Positions 1-7,069 of a stretch of 12,325 nucleotides of DNA are shown piece by piece. The notes under the pieces were generated by a model. It was not told where the DNA came from, made no database searches, and saw only the letters and a program-made list of their open reading frames with translations. A program made the translations under genes and the position numbers. The DNA lies in assembly GCA_902491135.1 (NCBI GenBank), contig CABUGR010000010.1, forward strand, positions 1-12,325, written 5' to 3'. Numbering within the stretch: position 1 is the stretch's first letter; each line of letters opens with the position of its first letter. This DNA is from an uncultured Collinsella sp. Lineage in GTDB: Bacteria; Actinomycetota; Coriobacteriia; Coriobacteriales; Coriobacteriaceae.

Positions 1-238
1 TAAGCGTCACCAATAGCGAATGGTCGATAAGGTCGACCTCGCCCGCCGCGAACACGCGCGGCCACGCCTGCTGCATATAGGCGCGCAGGTCGTCGAACGG
101 CTGCCAGTCCACCGCCTCGGCATCCATACTCGAGATGGTCGGAAATGACAGCACGCGGCCCAAGCGCTCGCACGCGCCAGTTTCGTCCAAATCGGCAAAA
201 TCGTCCTCATGCGCAAAGAAGCGCCAAACCTCGGCCAT
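1..238 (-). CDS. M20-family metallopeptidase / amidohydrolase, N-terminal part (runs off the window)
   Basis: Only the first 79 codons are present; the gene continues past base 1. The translation begins MAEVWRFFAHEDDF and carries a segment like the N-terminus of M20 peptidases: 'RVLSFPTISSMDAEAVDWQPFDDLRAYMQQAWPRVF', then a short 'EVDLIDHSLLVTL' strand. In M20 carboxypeptidases of the PM20D1 type a similar 'L..PT.SS' opening is followed by a 'SLL.T' strand that leads into the zinc-binding core. That core lies outside the window, so the metal ligands cannot be checked. The ATG at 236-238 has an AAAGGA ribosome-binding site about 6 nt upstream, which fixes the start. The gene follows the ABC transporter ATPase by 72 nt on the same strand, so it may be the last gene of that operon and cleave the imported compound. 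The family call is from N-terminal similarity only. Confidence 0.6.
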   Translation of the reverse strand, partial: MAEVWRFFAHEDDFADLDETGACERLGRVLSFPTISSMDAEAVDWQPFDDLRAYMQQAWPRVFAAGEVDLIDHSLLVTL

Positions 239-263
239 GACATCCTTTCGATTGTGATGACGA

Positions 264-286
264 GGGCCGCCCCACCGGAGCGGCCC
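264..286. other. GC-rich stem-loop between the ABC ATPase and the M20 gene
   Basis: Perfect 7-bp arms GGGCCGC (264-270) and GCGGCCC (280-286) flank a 9-nt loop. A second small hairpin (CGCAA/TTGCG, 292-305) lies beside it. Neither is followed by a T-run on the minus strand, so a strong intrinsic terminator is unlikely. A weak terminator or an mRNA-stabilising structure between two operon genes is possible. Confidence 0.35.
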
Positions 287-310
287 CGCCACGCAAACAT
301 TTGCGGTTGG

Positions 311-1096
311 TTATTTGTCCTCGAGATAACGCGAGAGAAACTCGCGGGTGCGCTGGTGCTTGGGGTTGCCGAAGAGCTCGGCCGGCGCGGCGTCCTCGAG
401 GACCACGCCCTTGTCCATAAAGACCACGCGATCGGACACGGTGCGGGCAAAGGCCATCTCGTGCGTGACGACGACCATGGTCATGCCGTCGGCAGCGAGC
501 TTGCGCATGACCTCGAGCACCTCTCCCACGATCTCGGGGTCGAGCGCGGAGGTCGGCTCGTCGAACAGCATAATCTGCGGATTCATGCACAGGGCACGAG
601 CGATGGCCACGCGCTGTTTTTGACCACCGGACAGGCGGCCCACGGCGGCGTGCGCGAACTTTTCGAGTCCCACGCTCGTCAGATGCTCCATCGCAATTTT
701 TTCAGCCTCGGCCTTGCTCATCTTTTTGAGCGTGACGGGCGCAAGCGTGCAGTTGTCGAGCACATCCATGTTGTTGAACAGGTTAAAGCCCTGGAACACC
801 ATACCGATGTCCTCACGCAGTTTGTTAATGTTGCAGCGCTCGGCCGTGAGATCCTGGCCGTGGAACCAGATGTGGCCCGCGTCCGGGGTCTCGAGCAGGT
901 TGAGGCAGCGCAGGAAGGTCGACTTGCCCGAGCCCGAGGCGCCGATAATGGTGACGACCTCGCCTGATTTAACGGACAGGTCGATGCCCTTGAGCACCTC
1001 GAGCGAGCCGAAGCTTTTGCGCAGGCCCTCGACGCGGATGAGCGGCTCATTGGTCTGTGCGGCGGCCGCAACGCCGGTAGTGGCGGTATCTGCCAT
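311..1096 (-). CDS. Amino-acid-type ABC transporter ATP-binding protein
   Basis: A 261-aa ATPase that powers uptake through the permease encoded just upstream. All nucleotide-binding motifs are intact: Walker [10 protein letters not shown] (52-60), Q-loop Gln102, signature LSGGQ (155-159), Walker B IMLFDE (175-180), D-loop SALD (183-186) and H-loop His212. Length and layout match the GlnQ/HisP class of polar amino acid importers (about 240-260 aa). The start was placed at MADTATTG because a GAGGAG ribosome-binding site lies 7 nt upstream. A further in-frame ATG 25 codons earlier has no such site and lies inside the permease gene. The gap to the permease stop is 22 nt, so the two are co-transcribed. 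The substrate cannot be read from the ATPase. Confidence 0.95.
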   Translation of the reverse strand: MADTATTGVAAAAQTNEPLIRVEGLRKSFGSLEVLKGIDLSVKSGEVVTIIGASGSGKSTFLRCLNLLETPDAGHIWFHGQDLTAERCNINKLREDIGMVFQGFNLFNNMDVLDNCTLAPVTLKKMSKAEAEKIAMEHLTSVGLEKFAHAAVGRLSGGQKQRVAIARALCMNPQIMLFDEPTSALDPEIVGEVLEVMRKLAADGMTMVVVTHEMAFARTVSDRVVFMDKGVVLEDAAPAELFGNPKHQRTREFLSRYLEDK

Positions 1097-1118
1097 GATG
1101 ATTCTCCTCGTCTTGAGC

Positions 1119-2267
1119 CTAGTTGGAGCTGGGCAACGTGGCCGGAGCCTCGGCACCAAGTTTTTTGCCAAAGGCTTCGAGCAGGCGGCTCGCCACGAGC
1201 GTCAGGATCAGGTAGACCACGAGCGCCACGCAGTAGACCTCCATCTGGCGGTAGTACACGCCGGCGACGGTGGTGGTGGCGTACATGAGGTCGAACACGC
1301 CGATGACCGAGAGCACCGACGAGTCCTTGATGTTGATGATGAGCTCGTTGGTGAGCGCCGGAATCGCGTTTTTAATGCCCTGGGGGAACACGACTTTGCG
1401 CATGGCTTGCCACTGCGAAAGACCCAGCGAGCGCGCTGCCTCGGCCTGGCCGGGGTCGATGGACTCGATGCCGCCGCGCAGGACCTCCATCATGTAGGCG
1501 GTGGAGTTGAGCGAGATGGTGACGAGGCCGGCGGTGAAGGTACTCCAGATCTGGTTGGCCTGGGCGGTCTCGAAGCCCATGCCGCGCAAAACGGTGAAAC
1601 CCGCGTAATAGATGAGCAGACCCTGGACCATCATGGGCGTGCCGCGCACGATGGTGGAGTAGATGGTCGCAAAGCCGCGGCCAATGCTCTTAAAGAAGCG
1701 CACCAGGTCGTTGTCCACGCGATCGAAGGTCTGAATACGCAGGAACACAAAGAGCAACGCCAGGAAGAATGCGATGACGGTGCCGAAGGTGGCAAGCGCG
1801 ATGGTGATCTCGATACCGCGGATAAAGAAGTCCCCGCTCTTGTAGGTCATGTAGACCAGGCTCGACAAAAAGTCGCTGGGGTTGGAGTCCGAGACGATGC
1901 TCACCTGTACCAGGTCGATAAACGACATGACGCAGCGGTCCACGAAAAAGATCGCCGCGATGGCAACCACGACATAGCTGCCCAAGCGTGCGCCACGACG
2001 GAAGCGCTCGGATGCGAACGGCGACGTTTCGCGATAGTCATTCCAGTGCATGAGTTTGGTGACGAGCGCCGCCGCCGACACGACGAGCCAGGCCCAAAGG
2101 ATTGCCCAAAGGCAATCCTGGAAGATACCGGTGGGGGCCAAGAAGCTCAGCGGCGTGGGGTTGCGCTGGCTAAACGCCAGGCCAAGCGCCGCGATGACAC
2201 TCGTGCCCAGGTACACATAACGGTGGTCGGCCTTGATAAAGGAGGCCAGACGATTGATGGTTTTCAT
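1119..2267 (-). CDS. Amino-acid-type ABC transporter permease with an N-terminal membrane extension
   Basis: A 382-aa membrane protein. The C-terminal part (about 145-370) is a typical HisM/GlnP-type permease domain, with the cytoplasmic EAA coupling motif at about 276-296 ([20 protein letters not shown]) that docks on the ATPase. Family members are usually about 220 aa. Here roughly 140 extra residues precede the domain and contain about three hydrophobic segments: about 18-32, 51-70 and 96-118. The start ATG has AGGGAGG about 5 nt upstream, and that site lies in the 9-nt gap after the binding-protein stop, so the genes are tightly coupled. Only one permease gene is present, which suggests it works as a homodimer. 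The N-terminal extension has no function I can recognise. Confidence 0.93.
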   Translation of the reverse strand: MKTINRLASFIKADHRYVYLGTSVIAALGLAFSQRNPTPLSFLAPTGIFQDCLWAILWAWLVVSAAALVTKLMHWNDYRETSPFASERFRRGARLGSYVVVAIAAIFFVDRCVMSFIDLVQVSIVSDSNPSDFLSSLVYMTYKSGDFFIRGIEITIALATFGTVIAFFLALLFVFLRIQTFDRVDNDLVRFFKSIGRGFATIYSTIVRGTPMMVQGLLIYYAGFTVLRGMGFETAQANQIWSTFTAGLVTISLNSTAYMMEVLRGGIESIDPGQAEAARSLGLSQWQAMRKVVFPQGIKNAIPALTNELIINIKDSSVLSVIGVFDLMYATTTVAGVYYRQMEVYCVALVVYLILTLVASRLLEAFGKKLGAEAPATLPSSN

Positions 2268-2276
2268 GCTGCCTCC

Positions 2277-3203
2277 CTATGCCGGCTGGCGGTCGAGGCA
2301 CGCGTCCCACATTTGGTCGCGTTCCTCTTGGCTAATGCCCTTGAGTGTCTTGTCGATGAGTTTAAGCAGTTTGTCCGAGCCCTTGCGACAGCCGACGTTT
2401 GCCGCGACCTCCTGCTTAAAGCCCTCGCCCTCGGCAAAATGAATAGGGACGATACCCGGGTTTTGGGCCATATAGCCCTTCTCGTTCTCGGTGTTGTAAG
2501 TCACGGCGTCGCACGTGCCCTGCAGCAGATTCGAGAACACCGTGGGGACGGAGTCGACCGGGTTCTTGTGCACAACGCCCGGAATCTCGTCGATGACGGT
2601 GTCGAGCATGGTGTCCTTTTGGCCGAGTACCGTGGCACCGCTAAAGTCGCTGAGTTTGGTGGCGTTTTGGTAGGGGGAACCCTCTTTTACGAACAGGCCA
2701 AAGTAGCCAATAAAGTACGGGTCGGAAAAGCCGACCGACTCCTCGCGCTCGGGCGTGGCGCTCATGCCGGCGATGATGAGGTCGATCTGGCCGTTGTTGA
2801 GCGAATCGATAAGGCCCGAGAAGCTCTGCTTGACGGCAACGGGCTCGCCACCGAGGGCCTTGCAGACGATCTTGGCGATCTGCACGTCGTAGCCATCGGC
2901 ATAGGCGCCCTGCACGTTGTCGATGGGGATAGTGTACTCACTGGCTTCGGAAACCTGCCAGTTGTACGGGGCGTAGGCCGCCTCCATGCCAATGCGGATC
3001 TTGTCCTTGCCGATCACGGAATCGGACAGGTCGTCGCGACCGCCGCCCGTCGTGGGCTGAACCACCTTGAGCGTGGACGGACGCTGACAGCCGGCGAGCG
3101 CGCCGGCGACGACGGAAGCGCTCGCAGCGAGAGCGCTACCCAAAAAGATGCGACGGCTGCATACCGGCTGGCGCTGCGCATCGCACTGTTGGGGAGAATG
3201 CAT
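2277..3203 (-). CDS. Family 3 extracellular solute-binding lipoprotein (amino-acid ABC importer)
   Basis: A 308-aa binding protein that should capture the solute outside the membrane and pass it to the permease. The N-terminus reads SRRIFLG (16-22), a hydrophobic stretch, then a lipobox LAGC with Cys39. This is a lipoprotein signal with a twin-arginine-like motif. Family 3 hallmarks follow: IGMEAAYAPYNW (71-82), GYDVQIAKIV (104-113) and LIDSLNNGQIDLIIAGMSATPERE (131-154), then GFSDPYF. Arg153 sits where the family's carboxylate-binding Arg is expected. The segment 'CDAVTYNTENEKGY' (231-244) has Asn237 near where many members carry an acidic residue for the amino group, so the ligand may differ from a standard amino acid. 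The start at 3203 has GGGAAGG upstream; an ATG 25 codons earlier would put a non-signal peptide in front. It is the first gene of the operon. Confidence 0.92.
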   Translation of the reverse strand: MHSPQQCDAQRQPVCSRRIFLGSALAASASVVAGALAGCQRPSTLKVVQPTTGGGRDDLSDSVIGKDKIRIGMEAAYAPYNWQVSEASEYTIPIDNVQGAYADGYDVQIAKIVCKALGGEPVAVKQSFSGLIDSLNNGQIDLIIAGMSATPEREESVGFSDPYFIGYFGLFVKEGSPYQNATKLSDFSGATVLGQKDTMLDTVIDEIPGVVHKNPVDSVPTVFSNLLQGTCDAVTYNTENEKGYMAQNPGIVPIHFAEGEGFKQEVAANVGCRKGSDKLLKLIDKTLKGISQEERDQMWDACLDRQPA

Positions 3204-3285
3204 AATCTGCCTTCCCTGTTGAATCGTATGCTGATAACTTAACAGGATACCGCTCAGCGCCACCTCCAGCAAATGCATATATAAA

Positions 3286-3297
3286 TGTATATATACA
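3286..3297. promoter_or_regulatory. AT-rich palindrome upstream of the ABC importer operon (possible operator/promoter region)
   Basis: TGTATATATACA is a perfect 12-bp palindrome, 83 nt upstream of the binding-protein start. A related half (TGCATATA, 3274-3281) lies beside it. The stretch 3271-3300 is strikingly AT-rich against the GC-rich surroundings, as expected for a promoter or regulator site. I could not settle clear -35 and -10 boxes. The regulator is unknown. Confidence 0.4.
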
Positions 3298-3321
3298 AGT
3301 TTACGAACTGAAAACGATTGG

Positions 3322-3377
3322 TAGTCGTTGGGGACGTTCTTAAACGACTAGTCAAACAAGAACGTCCCCAACGACTA
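3322..3377. repeat. 20-bp perfect inverted repeat (long intergenic hairpin)
   Basis: The arms TAGTCGTTGGGGACGTTCTT (3322-3341) and its exact reverse complement (3358-3377) flank a 16-nt loop. The loop itself holds the 8-bp palindrome GACTAGTC. It lies between the 3' end of the epimerase gene and the start of the ABC importer operon. Neither strand has a good T-run after the stem, so it is not an ordinary terminator. Its form resembles the other hairpin repeats in this window. Confidence 0.8.
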
Positions 3378-3384
3378 GGCATGA

Positions 3385-3425
3385 AAAAGGCAAGGCATAA
3401 ACCTTCTGGTCATGCCCTGCCTTTT
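3385..3425 (-). terminator. Intrinsic terminator for the aldose-epimerase gene
   Basis: The 14-nt arms pair with one mismatch (AAAAGGCAAGGCAT, 3385-3398, with ATGCCCTGCCTTTT, 3412-3425). Read on the minus strand, the stem ends in TTTTT. It begins 56 nt after the stop of the epimerase gene. Because the stem also ends in T's on the plus strand it could act in both directions, but no plus-strand gene reads into it. Confidence 0.75.
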
Positions 3426-3480
3426 GAATGACAAATTATCGCTCTGGACAGCGCGCAGCATCGACCGAGCGGCGGAACCT

Positions 3481-4374
3481 CTAGAGCAAGGTAACGCTAA
3501 AGCTGCGCTTGTCCGTCTCGCCGGGAGCCAAGGTGATGGTGTTGACCTTGTGCTCAAAGACGTCGTCCTCGGTGTCCGTGGTGGTATGACCGGTCCAGGG
3601 CTCGAGCGCCACAAACGGGGCGTCGTTGGCGGCAGACCACACGCCGATGTACTTAAAGCCCTCAAAGTCGATCTTGACGCCGCGGCCCGACTTGCGGCCG
3701 CGCAGCGTGAGCGTGGAGCCCGGGGTATCGGTGAACATGATGGCGTCGTTATCGAAGCTGCGGTGCGTGATGGGCAGCACGTCCGAGTTATCGGGAGCCT
3801 TGTAGCTACCCTCGAACGTCATGAGGCCATCGGGCGTGATGATGGGGGCCTCGTTGGTCCAAGCCTCGGTAAACGCCAGCTCGTAATCCTCGAACGCCTC
3901 GTCCTCGGCACCGGGAGCAGGTACGTTAAATGCGGGGTGGCCGCCCACCGAGAACGGCAGGTCCACGTCGCCGGTATTGGTGACGGCAAAGGTCTGGGTA
4001 AGTGTGGCGTCACCAGTCAGGGCATAGGTCATGTTGAGCTTAAAGTGGAACGGAAAGGCCTTGAGCGACTCGAGCGTGTCGGTGATCTCGTACGTTACCG
4101 AGGAGCCGTCCTCCGAAACCTCGACCAGCTTGTGCTCGACGATGCGCGCGAGGCCGTGGCGCGGCATCTCGCAGGTGCCAGCCGCAGACGTCGCCGTGTT
4201 GTTGCGCAGCGAGCCCACAATGGGGAACAGGATGGGCGCATGCTTGCCCCAAAAGGCGGGGTCGCCCTGCCACAGATACTCGTTGCCGTTGAGGGCAAGG
4301 CTCGTGAGCTGGGCGCCCATGGAATCGATGGCCGCGGTGAGGCTGCCGCGCTTGATGGTAGTGACGGTAGACAT
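3481..4374 (-). CDS. Aldose 1-epimerase family protein
   Basis: A 297-aa, probably cytoplasmic protein with the galactose-mutarotase beta-sandwich fold; the family interconverts alpha and beta anomers of aldoses. Motifs of the LacX/YeaD-like branch are visible: 'FWGKHAPILFPIVGSLRN' (41-58), PRHG with His73 (71-74), GGHPAFN with His146 (144-150), and VALEPW with Glu258 (255-260). By family analogy His73 and His146 would be the substrate-binding and acid histidines and Glu258 the catalytic base. The start at MSTVTT has a GGAGGA site 7 nt upstream; the ATG 8 codons earlier lies upstream of that site. A terminator follows. The upstream membrane-protein gene ends 79 nt before, so co-transcription is possible but unproven. 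The true sugar cannot be inferred. Confidence 0.88.
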   Translation of the reverse strand: MSTVTTIKRGSLTAAIDSMGAQLTSLALNGNEYLWQGDPAFWGKHAPILFPIVGSLRNNTATSAAGTCEMPRHGLARIVEHKLVEVSEDGSSVTYEITDTLESLKAFPFHFKLNMTYALTGDATLTQTFAVTNTGDVDLPFSVGGHPAFNVPAPGAEDEAFEDYELAFTEAWTNEAPIITPDGLMTFEGSYKAPDNSDVLPITHRSFDNDAIMFTDTPGSTLTLRGRKSGRGVKIDFEGFKYIGVWSAANDAPFVALEPWTGHTTTDTEDDVFEHKVNTITLAPGETDKRSFSVTLL

Positions 4375-4395
4375 GCTACTTCCTCCAAAAGTAAA

Positions 4396-4416
4396 CAATA
4401 GTGTCGATGGCTATTG
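4396..4416. promoter_or_regulatory. Small inverted repeat upstream of the epimerase gene
   Basis: CAATAG (4396-4401) and CTATTG (4411-4416) are exact inverted copies separated by 9 nt, 22 nt upstream of the epimerase start. The spacing fits one helical turn between half-sites, so an operator is possible. The arms are short and chance cannot be excluded. Confidence 0.3.
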
Positions 4417-4453
4417 TCCCACTCTTGGCGGCGGGGTTGAGCGACAGGCGCAG

Positions 4454-5323
4454 TTATTGAGCAATAGCGTAAAGGTCAAACCCGCCCTGCGGAGTGCTAT
4501 CGACCGTATCGGGCGCCTGCGAGTTAAAGCTCACGGGAACCATGCGCTTTGAGGCGCGGAAGCGCGTGCCGTCGGTGGCGACGGGCGGTTCGTCGACGGT
4601 GAGCTCGTAGTCGCCGGGCTTGAGCTCGATGCCGTCACCAGCGGAATTGACGTATTGATACTCGTCAATCGTCTGCCCTTTGAGCGTACGCCCCACGATG
4701 TGGATGAGCATTTGGCTGTCGCCACGCGCGGTGTCCCACATCGCGCCGTCCTTGACCTCGACCGACACATGTACCGAGCGCGTGCGGCTGAGCGATTGCT
4801 CGACAGACATCTCGACCTTGGCGGCGTCTTGACGCTGCTGCTCGACATGGCTCCAAACGCTACCGATTGCCGAGCAGGCGATAACGCCGGCCATGAAGGC
4901 GATGAGGATGGGGCCGAGCGGAGAACGGCGGCCCGCGTCTTCCTCACGAGCCAGGTCGGGGCGATGTGTGGGCGCAGGCGCCTGGGCGCCTTGCGCGGGC
5001 ACGTCGAGAATGCTGAAGGATGCCGTGCTGTCGGGGTCGATGGTGTGACGCGGCTGCGGGATCTTTGCCGGCGAGATGGACATGTCCGCCGGCTCACCGA
5101 GTGTGGCCGTGGCATCGGCCTTAGCTTCATCGGCCTCGGCTTGGGCCCAAGCCTGCTCAAAGGTCAGGGGCTCGGCGGCATCGGAGGCGGCATCAGGCTC
5201 GACAGCGGCATCGTTGCCGGTCTCGTCCTCGTCGCTCGACACGTCACGCGACGCGGGCTCGTCCCACTCCTCGTCCGGAGCCTCGCCCTCGCTATACCAC
5301 CATTCAAAGTTATCGATATCCAT
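4454..5323 (-). CDS. Unrecognised single-pass membrane protein with acidic cytoplasmic N-terminus
   Basis: A 289-aa protein I do not recognise. Residues 1-80 are very acidic (for example DNFEWWYSEGEAPDEEWDEP) and look disordered. Residues 81-135 are Pro/Ala/Arg-rich. A single membrane segment follows at about 137-157 (LGPILIAFMAGVIACSAIGSV), preceded by Arg132-Arg133, which favours a cytoplasmic N-terminus. The C-terminal part, about 160-289, would then lie outside the cell. It begins with a helical stretch rich in Gln/Glu and then has beta-like sequence including 'GIELKPGDYELTVDEPP' (231-247), reminiscent of Cna-B or carboxypeptidase-regulatory beta-sandwiches. The ribosome-binding site (AAGGGG, about 9 nt upstream) is modest. 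A stress or envelope role is conceivable but nothing in the sequence fixes it. Reading frame, composition and topology support a real gene. Confidence 0.78.
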   Translation of the reverse strand: MDIDNFEWWYSEGEAPDEEWDEPASRDVSSDEDETGNDAAVEPDAASDAAEPLTFEQAWAQAEADEAKADATATLGEPADMSISPAKIPQPRHTIDPDSTASFSILDVPAQGAQAPAPTHRPDLAREEDAGRRSPLGPILIAFMAGVIACSAIGSVWSHVEQQRQDAAKVEMSVEQSLSRTRSVHVSVEVKDGAMWDTARGDSQMLIHIVGRTLKGQTIDEYQYVNSAGDGIELKPGDYELTVDEPPVATDGTRFRASKRMVPVSFNSQAPDTVDSTPQGGFDLYAIAQ

Positions 5324-5399
5324 ACGGGGCGCCCCTTAGGCCTCGCAAATAAACACTTGTTAGCCTTATACCCGCAGATGGCGCTGGAGCTCGCACGGA

Positions 5400-5430
5400 A
5401 TGCGATAAAGGGACTGCTCCTTTGTCGCAT
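5400..5430. repeat. Hairpin repeat of the AAAGGGACTG family, copy 1
   Basis: The 13-nt arms (5400-5412 and 5418-5430) pair with two G-T wobbles around the loop ACTGC. The core AAAGGGACTGCTCCTTTGTC differs by one base from the copy at 11383-11411. It lies in the gap between the MerR gene and the membrane-protein gene, directly beside the 5436-5498 hairpin. Confidence 0.75.
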
Positions 5431-5435
5431 CGAAG

Positions 5436-5498
5436 TTGCGGTGGAATAGTTCCTGTTTGCACGCCCACTCGAGCTATTTAGGGACTATTTCACCGCAA
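5436..5498 (+). repeat. Long 19-bp hairpin immediately downstream of the MerR gene
   Basis: Arms 5436-5454 and 5480-5498 (TTGCGGTGGAATAGTTCCT against AGGGACTATTTCACCGCAA) pair along all 19 positions in plus-strand RNA, using two G-U wobbles. In minus-strand RNA the same two positions are A-C mismatches, so the plus-strand transcript would fold better. The loop is 25 nt. It starts right after the MerR stop codon (5500-5502). It has no T-run, so it is more like a mobile or structural repeat than a terminator. Confidence 0.65.
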
Positions 5499-5499
5499 G

Positions 5500-6366
5500 T
5501 TATTTGAGGGCGACGGGGATTTGGATACAGCAGAAGTCCTCTTGGTGAGACTCGTCGTAGCTCGTGGTGTCCAGGTAGCAAAAATCGAAAGCATTGCCGA
5601 TGGGCTGGAGCGCGTGCCTGTCCATGCAGGCCACGATGGCGCGGATACCCTCGGGCTCGTACGGCATGCCCCAGCGACTCATGCACAGGTACGTGCCCTC
5701 GGGCAGCACCTCGACGCCAATCTCCGCCAGCTCGGCAGGATCGCTCGGCAGTATTTCCTCGGCACCACGCGGCAACACGGCAAAGGAACCGGCACCGGCG
5801 ATGGGGTCGTCGGAATGCAGCGCCTCGCGACGCAGCATGGCGCCCCAACCGCGCATGGGGCGTGTGCCCGTGAGCGCACGCATGCGCAGAATCGCCCGCA
5901 TGAGCGTGGGGTGCAGCATCGAGCGGCCACGCTCGATATCGCTCGGGAACTCCTCAAAGACCACGTAGCGGCGCTCGAATTGCTTGAGCTCCGGTTTGCC
6001 CTCGCGCTCGCGCCAATAGACCGCCTCGTCGTAAAAACTCAGCCGCTCCTGCACGCTCGCGCGCTCGGCTTTGAGCCCGGCAATCTGCTCGTCGAGCGCC
6101 TGCACCCGCGAGCGCAGGTGATCGGTCATCTCTCCAATGTCGAACGTCGAGGTCAGGCGATCGATCTCATCGAGTTCCAGTCCCAAGTCGCGCAGCATGC
6201 AGATCAGACGCATGAGCGGGATCTGCGTGGGCGAATAGAAACGGTAGCCTTTTTCGTTAACCACGGCGGGTTTAAACAGACCGATCTTGTCGTAGTAGAT
6301 GAGCGTTTGGCGCGAAACGTTAAACAAGCTCGCCATCTCGCTAATCGCATACATACCCGTCTGCAT
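5500..6366 (-). CDS. MerR-family transcriptional regulator with GyrI-like effector-binding domain
   Basis: A 288-aa BmrR-type activator. The N-terminal winged helix-turn-helix (about 5-72) reads MYAISEMASLFNVSRQTLIYYDKIGL, followed by 'YRFYSPTQIPLMRLICMLRDLGLELDEI'. A dimerising coiled coil covers about 75-112. Residues about 130-286 form a GyrI/SOUL-like ligand-binding domain ending 'CCIQIPV', which in this class senses a small organic molecule. The start MQTG has GGGAGGA directly upstream. The gene follows ubiX on the same strand after 91 nt that include a terminator. Two sites with MerR-type promoter geometry lie upstream of the permease and the LpdD-Nudix genes, which makes this protein the likely local regulator, responding perhaps to the aromatic acid or its product. 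That link is an inference. Confidence 0.9.
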   Translation of the reverse strand: MQTGMYAISEMASLFNVSRQTLIYYDKIGLFKPAVVNEKGYRFYSPTQIPLMRLICMLRDLGLELDEIDRLTSTFDIGEMTDHLRSRVQALDEQIAGLKAERASVQERLSFYDEAVYWREREGKPELKQFERRYVVFEEFPSDIERGRSMLHPTLMRAILRMRALTGTRPMRGWGAMLRREALHSDDPIAGAGSFAVLPRGAEEILPSDPAELAEIGVEVLPEGTYLCMSRWGMPYEPEGIRAIVACMDRHALQPIGNAFDFCYLDTTSYDESHQEDFCCIQIPVALK

Positions 6367-6394
6367 AGGTCCTCCCGACACACCCTTTGACACG

Positions 6395-6425
6395 AAAAGC
6401 CCGCCGCCCACAGGGGCAGCGGGCT
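6395..6425 (-). terminator. Intrinsic terminator after ubiX
   Basis: On the minus strand the arms AGCCCGCTGCCC and GGGCGGCGGGCT pair 11 of 12 around a short loop, then run into TTTT (6395-6398). It lies 33 nt after the ubiX stop and only about 29 nt before the MerR start. The MerR promoter must therefore overlap it, or MerR is expressed by read-through. Confidence 0.72.
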
Positions 6426-6457
6426 CAAACACTACTCGTATCCTACCCTAAAGATGC

Positions 6458-7036
6458 CTATGACCAGCGCTTATAGTTGGCGCACGACACGCCGACGGCC
6501 TCGAGTGCCTTGGCGGCGATGTGATGCACCGCCTCATCGAGCGTGGCGGGGCCGTTGTAAAACGTGAGCATGGGCGGCATGAGCATGACACCCGGCACGC
6601 GCGCCAGGCGTGCCATGTTGTCGACATGGATCGCACTGAAGGGCGTCTCGCGCACCATAAGCACCAGGCGGCGCTGCTCTTTCATCTGCACATCGGCCGC
6701 ACGCAGCAACAGGTTTTCGCTGTAGCCGCTCGCGATGCCGGCGAGCGTCTTCATGGAGCAGGGAGCCACGATCATGCCGTCGACCGGATAGGTGCCGCTT
6801 GCGATGGCAGCGCCAATGTTCTTGTTGTCGTAGACCACATCGGCATAGCACGCAAACTCGTCGAGCGTCATGCCGAGCTCCTGCTCGATGGTGATCTCTC
6901 CCCCGCGCGTGACGACAAGCGCCGACTCAGCGCCGGCCTGGCGCAGGCATTTGAGGCATTCAAGGCCCAGTGCCGCACCGCTGGCGCCAGACACGCCAAC
7001 GACAATGCGACGGGGACGAACAGAAGACTCAGGCAT
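6458..7036 (-). CDS. ubiX: UbiX-family flavin prenyltransferase
   Basis: A 192-aa soluble enzyme, the normal length for UbiX/Pad1. The family joins a dimethylallyl group to reduced FMN to give prenylated FMN, the cofactor of UbiD enzymes. Seen here: the phosphate/flavin-binding GVSGASG (14-20), 'DGMIVAPCSMKTLAGIASGYSENLLLRAADV' (86-116), 'RRLVLMVRETPFS' (122-134) and 'PPMLTFYNGP' (154-163). These match the conserved blocks of functional UbiX, including the SMKTLA and RETP segments around the active site. The start has AAGGAG 6 nt upstream. It sits 33 nt after the UbiD gene and is surely co-transcribed with it, so it probably serves that decarboxylase rather than ubiquinone synthesis, which this kind of organism is not expected to perform. 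Confidence 0.95.
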   Translation of the reverse strand: MPESSVRPRRIVVGVSGASGAALGLECLKCLRQAGAESALVVTRGGEITIEQELGMTLDEFACYADVVYDNKNIGAAIASGTYPVDGMIVAPCSMKTLAGIASGYSENLLLRAADVQMKEQRRLVLMVRETPFSAIHVDNMARLARVPGVMLMPPMLTFYNGPATLDEAVHHIAAKALEAVGVSCANYKRWS

Positions 7037-7069
7037 GACAACTCCTTAACTACTTGGTAGGGCTACTTA

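Noticed and set aside
714..3242. Long plus-strand open frame of 842 codons opposite the permease and binding-protein genes
   Set aside because: It is antisense to three genes with clear motifs and good ribosome-binding sites; its translation is His/Arg/Gly/Asp-rich low-complexity sequence typical of the reverse frame of GC-rich genes.
3271..3300. ArgR-type or T-box control of the ABC importer
   Set aside because: The palindrome does not match an ARG box, and the leader is too short and lacks T-box elements.
3386..3480. A small gene or RNA gene in the space after the epimerase gene
   Set aside because: Apart from the terminator hairpin, no start codon with a ribosome-binding site or conserved RNA fold is visible.
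5324..5499. TATAAG at 5370-5365 (minus strand) as the -10 of the membrane-protein gene
   Set aside because: No acceptable -35 hexamer lies 16-18 nt upstream, so the promoter is not called.
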